Below, piece by piece: positions 7,600 through 14,358 of a stretch of 18,822 bases of DNA (position 1 is the stretch's first letter; each line of letters opens with the position of its first letter). The notes below the pieces were generated by a model that was not told where the DNA came from, did no database searches, and was given only the letters and a program-made list of their open reading frames with translations. Both the position numbers and the translations under genes were made by a program. Source of the DNA: Christensenella sp. UBA2853 (GTDB lineage Bacteria; Bacillota; Clostridia; Christensenellales; Aristaeellaceae); assembly GCA_002350845.1 (NCBI GenBank), contig DEFL01000082.1, positions 1 to 18,822 of the forward strand, in the 5' to 3' direction.

Positions 7600-8337
7600 T
7601 CATGTATGAAATACCTGCCGGCTGATGGGAAGCTTCACAAAGGCTTCCAGGTCCTCCGGAATTCCCAGGCCATACATATGTTCCCCGATATTGTGGAATG
7701 TAATCTTCTTTCCGTCTCTGATCATCTCGTTATACACAGGCGCAACGTAGAATTCGCCGTTGACCCGGATATTCTGATCAATCATCTGATGCGCGGCTGC
7801 GACAAAATCCTTCCCATGGCGGTAATTGTAGATTCCGACGGTTGCCTCGTTGGATATCACTTCTTTTTCCCTGACCATGGTCACCATGCGCTGCTCATCA
7901 TAGCGGATGAAGCTCCACTTGGGATCATCGGCAAACAGTGTCATGATCAGCCCGTCAGCCTCTCCCATGGCGGAGAGATACGCATTGATGTCAATGTCCA
8001 CATACTGATCGCTGTTGGCAATCATCATGGGGTCATCATTGTCAATCCACGGTTCAGCAAGCAGAACCGTGCAGGCTGCGCCTTCCGTCACCGTATCAAT
8101 GGGAACCACAACGCATCCCGGCGCAAAGGATTCCAGGCGCTGCTTCAGATCATACCGTTCCATATGCTCTTTCAGGCAGAGAAAAATAAACCGATGGGGA
8201 CAATCCGGGGTCACACTGCGTATGACATATTCGATCATGGGATGCCCATGAATCTCAATGAGCGGTTTGGGCATTGTATACCCGGCTCTGGAAAAGCGGC
8301 TTCCTCTTCCAGCCATGGGAATGACAATGTTCAGCAT
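7600..8337 (-). CDS. Sugar-phosphate nucleotidyltransferase
   Basis: A 245-residue Rossmann-type NTP transferase that should join a sugar or polyol phosphate to an NMP to give an NDP-activated unit. The N-terminus IPMAGRGSRFSRAG followed by MPKPL (residues 22-26) is the complete GxGxRF...PKP signature for NTP binding; NSDQYVDID (108-116) holds the metal-binding aspartate. It is short for glucose-1-phosphate thymidylyl- or uridylyltransferases and lacks a C-terminal beta-helix, nearer in size to cytidylyltransferases such as LicC, but the base and sugar cannot be read from sequence. AAGGAG lies eight bases before the ATG, inside the upstream paralogue, which it overlaps by 7 bp. CDP would match the CDP-polyol-type phosphotransferase at the end of the operon; that is inference. 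Confidence 0.85.
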   Translation of the reverse strand: MLNIVIPMAGRGSRFSRAGYTMPKPLIEIHGHPMIEYVIRSVTPDCPHRFIFLCLKEHMERYDLKQRLESFAPGCVVVPIDTVTEGAACTVLLAEPWIDNDDPMMIANSDQYVDIDINAYLSAMGEADGLIMTLFADDPKWSFIRYDEQRMVTMVREKEVISNEATVGIYNYRHGKDFVAAAHQMIDQNIRVNGEFYVAPVYNEMIRDGKKITFHNIGEHMYGLGIPEDLEAFVKLPISRQVFHT

Positions 8338-9071
8338 TGTTTTTCGCTCCTTTTGGTCTTCAGCTTTTCCGCATATTCATCAATTTTTGCCGGAGAATAG
8401 AATGAACTGTACTGTTCTTTGGATACATCAAAATATGCGATTTTCTTCCCCATGAGAATCATCTCATTGATGGCAGAAGAAAGATAATACTTTCCGTTCA
8501 GATGGGTCTGTTTGCGCAGGGCCTGTTTGGCCGCCTCCACAAAATCGCTTCCCCGCCGATAATAGAAGAAGCCAGTCAGAGCATCTTTGGAAACAGGGCG
8601 CTTCTCTGCCACCTCCACGACCCAATCCCCCTGCTTTTTGGCATAGCTGCAGCGCGGGTGGATGTTGGGGAATGTGATGATGCCTGCATCAGCATCCTTT
8701 GCAATGAAAGCGTCCACCACCATCTGATAATCCACGTCGATCACCTGATCTCCGTTTGAAATGACCAGTGGCTCATCATTGTTGATGCTCTCAATCGCCA
8801 TCAGACACGTGCACAAAGCGCCGGCTGTCTGGTTTCGGAGCTGGATCACTTCGCAATCCGGGCACAAGACCTTTGCGGAAAGATCCAGGTGAAACTGCTG
8901 ACAGTCTTCTTTGGAAAAAACGAAGATGAACTGCTTATCGGGCAGTTCATTGTAATCTTCCACAACCATCTCCAGAATGGTTTTCCCGCCGATTTCATAC
9001 AGAGGCTTCGGAAAAAAGCTGTCCTTGAAAAAGGCCGAGGTACCCATGGAGGGAATCAGAATCCGAATCAT
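8331..9071 (-). CDS. Nucleotidyltransferase-like paralogue with degenerate NTP-binding loop
   Basis: This 246-residue protein is a paralogue of its downstream neighbour: same length, PKPLYEIGG (21-29) against PKPLIEIHG, NGDQVIDVD (106-114) against NSDQYVDID, and a shared NGxxYxxxxxNEMI stretch near the C-terminus. The glycine-rich loop is altered: PSMGTSAFFKDS replaces PMAGRGSRFSRA, so the catalytic arginine and most loop glycines are absent, while the metal aspartate remains. It may be a regulatory partner, bind a different ligand, or catalyse with other residues. I set the start at ATG 9071, not the GTG at 9080, because AAGGAG (9080-9085) is eight bases before 9071 but abuts the GTG. The chosen ATG overlaps the HAD stop as ATGA. 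Confidence 0.78.
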   Translation of the reverse strand: MIRILIPSMGTSAFFKDSFFPKPLYEIGGKTILEMVVEDYNELPDKQFIFVFSKEDCQQFHLDLSAKVLCPDCEVIQLRNQTAGALCTCLMAIESINNDEPLVISNGDQVIDVDYQMVVDAFIAKDADAGIITFPNIHPRCSYAKKQGDWVVEVAEKRPVSKDALTGFFYYRRGSDFVEAAKQALRKQTHLNGKYYLSSAINEMILMGKKIAYFDVSKEQYSSFYSPAKIDEYAEKLKTKRSEKQC

Positions 9072-9700
9072 GACTGACACTCCTTGATCTTACGCGAAAT
9101 GTTTTCGTAGTTGACATCGTATACCGTCGCCACTTCAAGCACCGCTGCTCCGCTTGCCTTCCCGGCCTGGATCCCTTTCGGGTTGTCTTCAACTACGATA
9201 CATTCATCCGGATGCAGGCCCAGTTTCTGCATTGCGGTGATATACATTTCCGGATCCGGCTTGGCTTTTTTCACATCCTCATTGGACACAATCAGATCCA
9301 GGTATTGTTTGAGATGAGCCTTTTCCATCATTAATTCAATCGTGGAGCGAATCGAATTTGAGCATACTGCGATTTGATATCCTTCGCTGCGCAGTCTGGA
9401 CAGCGCATACTCGTGATGAAACATCGGATGACATTTCTGATGGATCAGTTCAGCCGTGTAATCCTGCTTCAGTTCATTGATAAACCCATGAAGTTCTTTC
9501 GGAAGAAACTGGCCTTCGCTGACCATCTCAAGCTTCACTCTGGTGGGCAGCCCATCAAAGGTATGCAGGTGATCATATCGGCTGATCTCCGCACCAAAAA
9601 GTCCCAGCGCACGGTTCAATGCTTCATAATGCCAGTCTTTTGCATCAATCAGTACGCCATCCATATCAAAGAGGACGGCCTTAATTCTGCCTTCCTGCAT
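9068..9700 (-). CDS. HAD-superfamily phosphatase/beta-phosphoglucomutase-like enzyme
   Basis: The 210-residue protein carries all four HAD motifs: FDMDGVL with D12 and D14, VCSNS with S114, KKAKPDP with a motif III lysine, and VVEDNPKG with E171 and D172. A helical cap lies between motifs I and II, placing it with the beta-phosphoglucomutase/phosphatase subfamily that acts on small phosphorylated sugars or polyols. As first gene of the operon and directly before the nucleotidyltransferases, it probably supplies or trims the sugar or polyol phosphate that they activate. The start is ATG 9700, with GAGGAGG eight bases before it. An in-frame ATG at 9721 lies within about ten bases of the predicted transcription start and has no ribosome site. 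Confidence 0.85.
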   Translation of the reverse strand: MQEGRIKAVLFDMDGVLIDAKDWHYEALNRALGLFGAEISRYDHLHTFDGLPTRVKLEMVSEGQFLPKELHGFINELKQDYTAELIHQKCHPMFHHEYALSRLRSEGYQIAVCSNSIRSTIELMMEKAHLKQYLDLIVSNEDVKKAKPDPEMYITAMQKLGLHPDECIVVEDNPKGIQAGKASGAAVLEVATVYDVNYENISRKIKECQS

Positions 9701-9708
9701 GCATAATT

Positions 9709-9715
9709 CCTCCTC
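9709..9715 (-). promoter_or_regulatory. Ribosome binding site deciding the start of the HAD gene
   Basis: Minus-strand GAGGAGG with an eight-base gap to the ATG at 9700. It favours that start over the in-frame ATG at 9721, shortening the protein by seven residues. Confidence 0.7.
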
Positions 9716-9735
9716 ACACATGCATTTACTCAGGT

Positions 9736-9765
9736 ATTATATCACATCGCGGATTCACTGTGCAA
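9736..9765 (-). promoter_or_regulatory. Extended -10 promoter of the glycopolymer operon
   Basis: Minus strand TGATATAAT gives a perfect TATAAT (9736-9741) with the TG of an extended -10 element. A weak -35 match TTGCAC lies at 9760-9765 with an 18-base spacer. Transcription would begin near 9729, leaving a leader of about 30 bases before the HAD start. No other good promoter was seen among the tightly packed genes downstream, so this probably drives all ten. Confidence 0.72.
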
Positions 9766-9893
9766 ACTGTGCAGGACATGCCTTTCCCATCCTTTTGTCA
9801 TGTTCCTGCGCACCGTGTACCCGTTTCGTGTTCCTGAGTTCCTTTTGCGGAAAGCGAATGAGCCATCCTCTGTGCCGGCATACCGGTCTTTGA
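9766..9893. other. Gap between PHP gene and glycopolymer operon promoter
   Basis: The stretch after the PHP stop codon holds a short stem, CCGG-TATG-CCGG on the minus strand, but no T run follows it. I cannot name a convincing terminator, so some read-through from the PHP gene into the operon is possible. No gene is supported here. Confidence 0.4.
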
Positions 9894-11171
9894 TCAGATA
9901 TCTTTTGTAAACATTTCCTGTCCGAAGGCTGAAAAAGCAGCAATGCGGTCATTGAGATCCGGCCACTGCCTGACTGAGCGCTCGGAAAACAGGCCATCCT
10001 GCATATCCAGGGTGGCTCTCCGTTCGTGACCAATCAGCGCCCATGCCGCATCATACAGATTTCTGAAAGCAGGATCTCTCTGCGCTTCGCACACAAAGGG
10101 CTGCCTTGGGGAATTGATGTCTTCCCCGCTGATTTGGAACAGCGCATGCTTCTCACACAGACCGCGGATTCGTCTCAGCTGTTCGCGTGTATTGCGGAAC
10201 GGCATATACGTCACCGCACGGAAACCCAGCTCATGAAGATACGGGATCAGATCATCCAGGTAGGCATCCTCAAAGCACTGGTCCTGCTTATCCGCCGTCG
10301 CAATATTCACTACATCCCCCAGATAGGCATAGGCTGAGATTGCGCCGATCCGCTCGGAAAGAGCCAGAACTTCCCGAACATCAGGGCATTCCTCCTCAGC
10401 ATCAATATAGAACTGCCTGAGCAGGGTGGATTTGATCCATGCGATCAGATCAAACCTGAAGAATGGATTCTCTTCATCAAGCAGGTAAGCCTCTGTTCGT
10501 GCCGAAAGCGGCAGCTTCATCTCATTCTTTATGAAATCCACCAGGATTTTTCCTTTGCCGATGGTTTCCATCATGCGGACAGCCAGAGCACATGCGATAT
10601 GCCGTTCCGTCACCGACCCGCCCCGTTCATACTCCGACAGCGGCAGTACATCCCGGTCAAAATCCACGGCAATATCGAAGGACTTCATCAGTTCATTGAG
10701 AGCCAGGACCATTTTCCGATTCCGCTGATTGCGCATTTCCCGACGCGGTGCAAAAAAGGCCGACACCTCATCCACCCGATTATGGGGAATCCCATGGAGA
10801 GCAATATATGCAATGGATGCCTGGTCCTGGTTGTTCAGGTGCCGCCCGACAAACGGCGTATTCGCAAAGCTGACGCGGCACTCCACGCCAATGGTTGCTG
10901 CGATGCCGGCTATTCGTGCCGCTTTGAGAAATTCATCGGCTCCTGAGATGGAATCGTGATCCATCAGCCCGCAGGTACACAATCCGGCCTGACGTGCAAA
11001 CCAGACTGCCGCTGTCGGGGAATAGGGTGAAAAAGAATAAATAGTATGAATGTGATTGTTTACGTCCTTCCCCCGTGCAGGATGTGTTTCTGTTTCCATG
11101 AGTTCAGCAAGGTATTCAAGACGACGGGGACCATTGAGGCGTGCAAGAACCTCTTCATGATTCAGGGCCAT
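9894..11171 (-). CDS. PHP-domain phosphoesterase-like protein with altered C-terminal motifs
   Basis: A 425-residue protein whose N-terminal half has the PHP metal motifs: NNHIHT (H40, H42), MDHDSISG (D71, H72, D73) and GVE with E97, in the order known from TrpH/YciV-type phosphoesterases. The C-terminal motifs are changed: where TrpH has an AHP histidine this protein has AYAYLGD (about 280-286), and the closing GSDxH reads GEDIN (349-353), keeping the aspartate but not the histidine. A long insertion (about 110-265) separates the halves. Activity may therefore use fewer metals, or differ. Start chosen at ATG 11171, with AAGGA six bases upstream; a TTG 39 bases earlier has no ribosome site. 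It has its own promoter and lies between two glycan operons, but I cannot assign a substrate. It is not a CpsB-type tyrosine phosphatase by motif order. Confidence 0.78.
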   Translation of the reverse strand: MALNHEEVLARLNGPRRLEYLAELMETETHPARGKDVNNHIHTIYSFSPYSPTAAVWFARQAGLCTCGLMDHDSISGADEFLKAARIAGIAATIGVECRVSFANTPFVGRHLNNQDQASIAYIALHGIPHNRVDEVSAFFAPRREMRNQRNRKMVLALNELMKSFDIAVDFDRDVLPLSEYERGGSVTERHIACALAVRMMETIGKGKILVDFIKNEMKLPLSARTEAYLLDEENPFFRFDLIAWIKSTLLRQFYIDAEEECPDVREVLALSERIGAISAYAYLGDVVNIATADKQDQCFEDAYLDDLIPYLHELGFRAVTYMPFRNTREQLRRIRGLCEKHALFQISGEDINSPRQPFVCEAQRDPAFRNLYDAAWALIGHERRATLDMQDGLFSERSVRQWPDLNDRIAAFSAFGQEMFTKDI

Positions 11172-11263
11172 CACTTTTCCTTCTCTCTTATCTCCCTTTT
11201 TGAGCACCAAAACGGTTCACCAGGGAAAACCACTTTATTTGATCATTCTGATACACCGACCAG

Positions 11264-11292
11264 ATTATAACACACAAAGCATATGAAAGGAC
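11264..11292 (-). promoter_or_regulatory. Extended -10 promoter of the PHP gene
   Basis: Minus strand TGTTATAAT gives a perfect TATAAT (11264-11269) preceded by the TG of an extended -10 element. The -35 region is poor (TGTCCT, 18-base spacer). The predicted start near 11257 leaves a leader of roughly 85 bases before the ATG at 11171. I see no recognisable riboswitch in it. Confidence 0.65.
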
Positions 11293-11410
11293 ACACAGCA
11301 AGTTGTGTATCCGGATTATCTGCAAAAGAATCATGAGGCAATCATCATTCCTGCATTTTGATTACAGTCAGCTTCGATATGTTGCCGGACTGTATCGCTG
11401 GAAAACAGAC
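11293..11410. other. Non-coding stretch between the DPM1-like gene's terminator and the PHP promoter
   Basis: No gene is supported in this stretch. Near 11302-11317 there is a short imperfect inverted repeat (ACACA then TGTGT), which could be an operator just upstream of the PHP promoter but is too short to call. Confidence 0.35.
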
Positions 11411-11465
11411 AGGCGGTCAGCATGACAGTTTTTCCCTTTTTGAACCCCTGCCCGGCTGACCGCCT
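11411..11465 (-). terminator. Hairpin downstream of the DPM1-like gene, probable terminator
   Basis: The arms 11411-11421 (AGGCGGTCAGC) and 11455-11465 pair perfectly over 11 bp around a 33-base loop. The hairpin begins six bases past the stop codon of the minus-strand gene. On the minus strand the tail is TGTCTGTTTT, a broken T run; on the plus strand TTTTTA follows directly. The position supports termination of the minus-strand operon, although the stronger T run faces the other way, where no gene arrives. Confidence 0.55.
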
Positions 11466-11470
11466 TTTTA

Positions 11471-12160
11471 TCACTTTTTTCTCACCCATTGAAGCACAAA
11501 GATATTCATGCAGGTCTGGATCATATATCCGATCGCACGCCCCATGCTCAAATAGCTTTCCCCTGCGACACGTTCTCTCATGCTGACCTGCATTTCCTGC
11601 ATTGCAGCGCCATGCCGGAGGAAAAATACAATGGTATCCGGTTCCGGTTTATAATCTGAACCGTGTGCCATGGTGTCAATCAGTTTTCTTCCGTAAAGAC
11701 GCATTCCGGATGTCGGATCCGTCATTTTCTGACCAGTTGTGGCACGCACCGCCCATTCGATGATTGCATTGCCCACCATTCTCAGGGAGTTCGGACGTTT
11801 CTCGGTGACAAATCTCGATCCGATAATCAGATCCTTGTCTCCGTTTTCCATCAGTTCCATCATCTGCGGAATATAGGACGGATCATGCTGTCCATCCCCA
11901 TCAATCTGGATGGCTGCATCATAGCCCTGGTCATACGCATACCGGATGCCGGTCTGAAATGCGCCGGCCAGTCCAAGATTGCAGGGCAGGTTCAGCATGC
12001 GGTATCCGTGCTGTTTACAGATCAGCGCCGTATTATCTGCCGATCCATCATTCACCACAACATAGTCATACTGCGGCACTTTTTCCTTCAGTTCCTCTAC
12101 AACCCTGACGATGTTTTCAGCTTCGTTGTAGGCAGGAATAATAATCAACAGCTTTTGCAT
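11471..12160 (-). CDS. DPM1-like polyprenyl-phosphate glycosyltransferase (family 2)
   Basis: The 229-residue protein begins IIIPAYNEAENI, has VVNDGSADNT (35-44) and the metal-site motif DGDGQHDP (87-94), then IGSRF and DPTSGMRLY. This is the catalytic layout of dolichol-phosphate mannose synthase and bacterial GtrB-like enzymes, which place a sugar on undecaprenyl phosphate at the inner membrane face. Unlike GtrB it has no C-terminal pair of membrane helices; only a mildly hydrophobic tail (about 208-226). GAGGAG is six bases before the ATG and the upstream membrane protein ends 14 bases away, so the two genes are co-transcribed. Together they look like a lipid-linked sugar donor system whose membrane partner uses the polyprenyl-phosphate sugar outside the cell. 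Confidence 0.87.
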   Translation of the reverse strand: MQKLLIIIPAYNEAENIVRVVEELKEKVPQYDYVVVNDGSADNTALICKQHGYRMLNLPCNLGLAGAFQTGIRYAYDQGYDAAIQIDGDGQHDPSYIPQMMELMENGDKDLIIGSRFVTEKRPNSLRMVGNAIIEWAVRATTGQKMTDPTSGMRLYGRKLIDTMAHGSDYKPEPDTIVFFLRHGAAMQEMQVSMRERVAGESYLSMGRAIGYMIQTCMNIFVLQWVRKK

Positions 12161-12174
12161 TGGCTACTCCTCTG

Positions 12175-14019
12175 TCAGGTATAGTTGGCAATACAGGTAA
12201 ACAGGGCTGCACAGAATCCCACATATCCAGTCCCTGCAAACACAAGGCCATTATACAGCGCCTGATTCATATGGTTCCGGATTTTTCCTGAGCCAAGCAG
12301 CATCATGATGGGGAAAACCAGCGGGATCAGATACCTGGGCTGACACCCCGATATGCCTCTCGAGCCAACCGGAGTATAGCTCACATACAGTGAGGTGGCT
12401 ACAAGACAGATCGTTCCAAAAAGGAGGAACAGCATCAGTGAACGCACGCCGACTCTCTGAGACAAAGCCTCGTCTGTCTCGCGTTTGTCTGTAAAAATCA
12501 CAACTGCCATGATCATCTGATACAGCACAAGATTGGGAGCCCAGCCCATATAGGCGAAGAACCCAAGATACTGCGGCGCAGTGTCCCAGCTGAGGTAATC
12601 ACGCAGGAATCGCAGCAGGATTTCGGTGTATTCAAGAGGATGTGTCAGAATGAACTGTGCCTGTCCAAATGCGTTGACATCGGAGCCTCCGCGTGTATCC
12701 CCTTCTCCGCTGCCGGTAAGGAACGGGATCACAAATGAAGCAAGCAGCAGGAGAATGGCAGACACAGTGGCTGCAATGAAACGCTTATGATGCTTCGAAT
12801 CCGTAAATTTGGATTTTGGAAGAAGCAGCGGGAAAAGCAGAACAGGAAAATAAATCGCTTTGGCCAGGCATCCAAACGCCATGGCAATAATCATCACCAG
12901 CTCATCAAGCAGCTGGATTTTCTTTTCCGGTTCCTGCCACTGCACAAAGCAATAGCTCAGTCCCAGGGCAATGAGTGAAGTTACACCCGGGTCATAGCTG
13001 TAATTGGACGCGAGGAACACCGCTTCCGGAATCATCAGCACGGATGCAAGAATCATTTTACCCGAGTGAAGACGACGAATAGCAAAGAATCCAATCAGCG
13101 CATAGGCAAGCAATCCGGTAAACCGCCCAAGACTCCAGGTCATCCAATAGCTCAGATGAAATAAACGTCCCAGAAACAGACCCAATCCATAGGTTCCCGT
13201 CCAGAACTGGGTCGGTCTCATATGGAATCCATGCGTCACGTACACAGCACCATCCGCATGAAGTCTGTCCTGCTCTTCAAGCCATGCCTTTCTGTCCTCG
13301 CCCAGACTGTAATTCTTCACATTGTGCGCATCCATGGCTTCCATATCCTGCTGTGTAAACCGCACATGACCGATGGTTGAATAATTCAGTGCGTGCTGAA
13401 AATGGTGGCCGTCATCCCAGCTCACCGCAGTCGCATCCGGCAGCATGAATGACAGGATGCCTCCGGTCATCAGGGTCAGAATCAGAAAAAAGATTTCAGG
13501 TTTGGCACCGAGTGTCCTGCGGAAAGTCACCAGCATGGCTGCTGCGCAGGCAGCCAGTATGCTGAAGGTGTCGATCATCCAGTTGCTTTTCTTCAGTGCG
13601 TCCTCTGCCAGTGCCCGAATCAGAAAGAAGCCTCCGGCCGTCACTGCCAGGAACAGCAACATGTGAAGGAGTGTTTTCTTCACATCCTCAGTGACTGCAT
13701 GCGACACACTCCGATAAGTCTGCACAGCAGCATGCACCAGGGTCCTGCCCAGTTTCAGCGGAAACAGGAAGATCAGAACTGCGAGCTGAATCACGAAGGT
13801 AAAGATCAGTCTCAGCGCTGACCACTGCTCGACGAGTGCCAGTTTCCCGGTCACCGGATGGATATAGGTCGCTGTGCCTTCTGCTACTTCATCTGCATTG
13901 ACATAGATCGGCGGCAGCAGAGACTGCTGCAATAATTCCATGCCAACAGCCATCAGAGCTGCTGCAATCACCAGTACAGCGGCCATGCATATTTTGTGCC
14001 CGATTGTTCCCTTCTTCAT
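12175..14019 (-). CDS. DUF2142-family polytopic membrane protein, putative GT-C glycosyltransferase
   Basis: A 614-residue integral membrane protein with about a dozen predicted membrane segments; the first spans residues 11-30 and is followed by an outside segment. The loop SWDDGHHFQHA (200-210) resembles the WDE-H-F loop near the start of DUF2142 proteins, SYDPG near the middle and QPRYLIPL near the C-terminus are further family marks. DUF2142 members are thought to be GT-C-fold enzymes using polyprenyl-phosphate sugars, but their activity is poorly known. The neighbouring DPM1-like gene supports that role, by analogy with GtrB/GtrC. The ATG has AAGGA eight bases upstream. It is the first gene of its two-gene unit; the promoter is likely in the divergent gap to the right. 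Confidence 0.78.
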   Translation of the reverse strand: MKKGTIGHKICMAAVLVIAAALMAVGMELLQQSLLPPIYVNADEVAEGTATYIHPVTGKLALVEQWSALRLIFTFVIQLAVLIFLFPLKLGRTLVHAAVQTYRSVSHAVTEDVKKTLLHMLLFLAVTAGGFFLIRALAEDALKKSNWMIDTFSILAACAAAMLVTFRRTLGAKPEIFFLILTLMTGGILSFMLPDATAVSWDDGHHFQHALNYSTIGHVRFTQQDMEAMDAHNVKNYSLGEDRKAWLEEQDRLHADGAVYVTHGFHMRPTQFWTGTYGLGLFLGRLFHLSYWMTWSLGRFTGLLAYALIGFFAIRRLHSGKMILASVLMIPEAVFLASNYSYDPGVTSLIALGLSYCFVQWQEPEKKIQLLDELVMIIAMAFGCLAKAIYFPVLLFPLLLPKSKFTDSKHHKRFIAATVSAILLLLASFVIPFLTGSGEGDTRGGSDVNAFGQAQFILTHPLEYTEILLRFLRDYLSWDTAPQYLGFFAYMGWAPNLVLYQMIMAVVIFTDKRETDEALSQRVGVRSLMLFLLFGTICLVATSLYVSYTPVGSRGISGCQPRYLIPLVFPIMMLLGSGKIRNHMNQALYNGLVFAGTGYVGFCAALFTCIANYT

Positions 14020-14358
14020 ACCCTGTGTCCTTCCAATGCTTGTAATATCTGTTTCTGCCTGTCACAGACAGTCTGCTGTTTGCTGCCTTTATTGTATATC
14101 CCTGCCTGCCGCAGGGAGATCACACGAAACTTATTGTAGCACAACTCATTCAAAATGCACATTGCTACATGAAGAAAATCAAGCCAATGCCGTTTTCCTG
14201 CTTTGCATTGGCTTGATTCAATCCTGGATCTTCTCTTTTACGCTGACCGTGCTGTCTGTTCCGGGCCATGGCTATGCTGCCGTTTTTTTCTTCGGGATGG
14301 AATCCGTCTCCTTCATCGTTATATCAGTGTTCCACTCGATTACAGGGAGGTAAGCAAC
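14020..14358. promoter_or_regulatory. Divergent intergenic region between DUF2142 gene and response regulator
   Basis: This 339-base gap must hold the promoters of both flanking genes, which point away from one another. No gene is supported inside it. On the minus strand two TACAAT boxes (14091-14096 and 14133-14138) are possible -10 elements for the membrane-protein operon, both without a good -35. A 7-bp hairpin TCCCTGC/GCAGGGA (14099-14117) sits directly upstream of the nearer box and could be an operator. On the plus strand TTATAT near 14319 is a weak -10 for the regulator. The larger inverted repeat is listed separately. Confidence 0.5.
14177..14218. repeat. Perfect 14-bp inverted repeat (hairpin) in divergent promoter region
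   Basis: Bases 14177-14190 (AATCAAGCCAATGC) and 14205-14218 are exact reverse complements separated by a 14-base loop. On the minus strand the right-hand arm is followed by TTCTTC, a weak U-rich tail, so in that direction it resembles a terminator or attenuator; on the plus strand no T run follows. No minus-strand gene ends here, so an ordinary gene-end terminator is not the natural reading. Confidence 0.75.

Noticed and set aside
7414..8400. Plus-strand open frame of 328 codons
   Set aside because: Antisense to the nucleotidyltransferase and acyltransferase genes, which carry clear motifs. No ribosome site or domain is seen.
11172..11257. Riboswitch in the PHP leader
   Set aside because: The leader is about 85 bases with only short possible pairings, and none of the known riboswitch cores is visible.
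14203..14358. Upstream extension of the response regulator
   Set aside because: The extra 52 residues run through the hairpin arm and have no ribosome site, while GGGAGG sits at the right distance before 14359.
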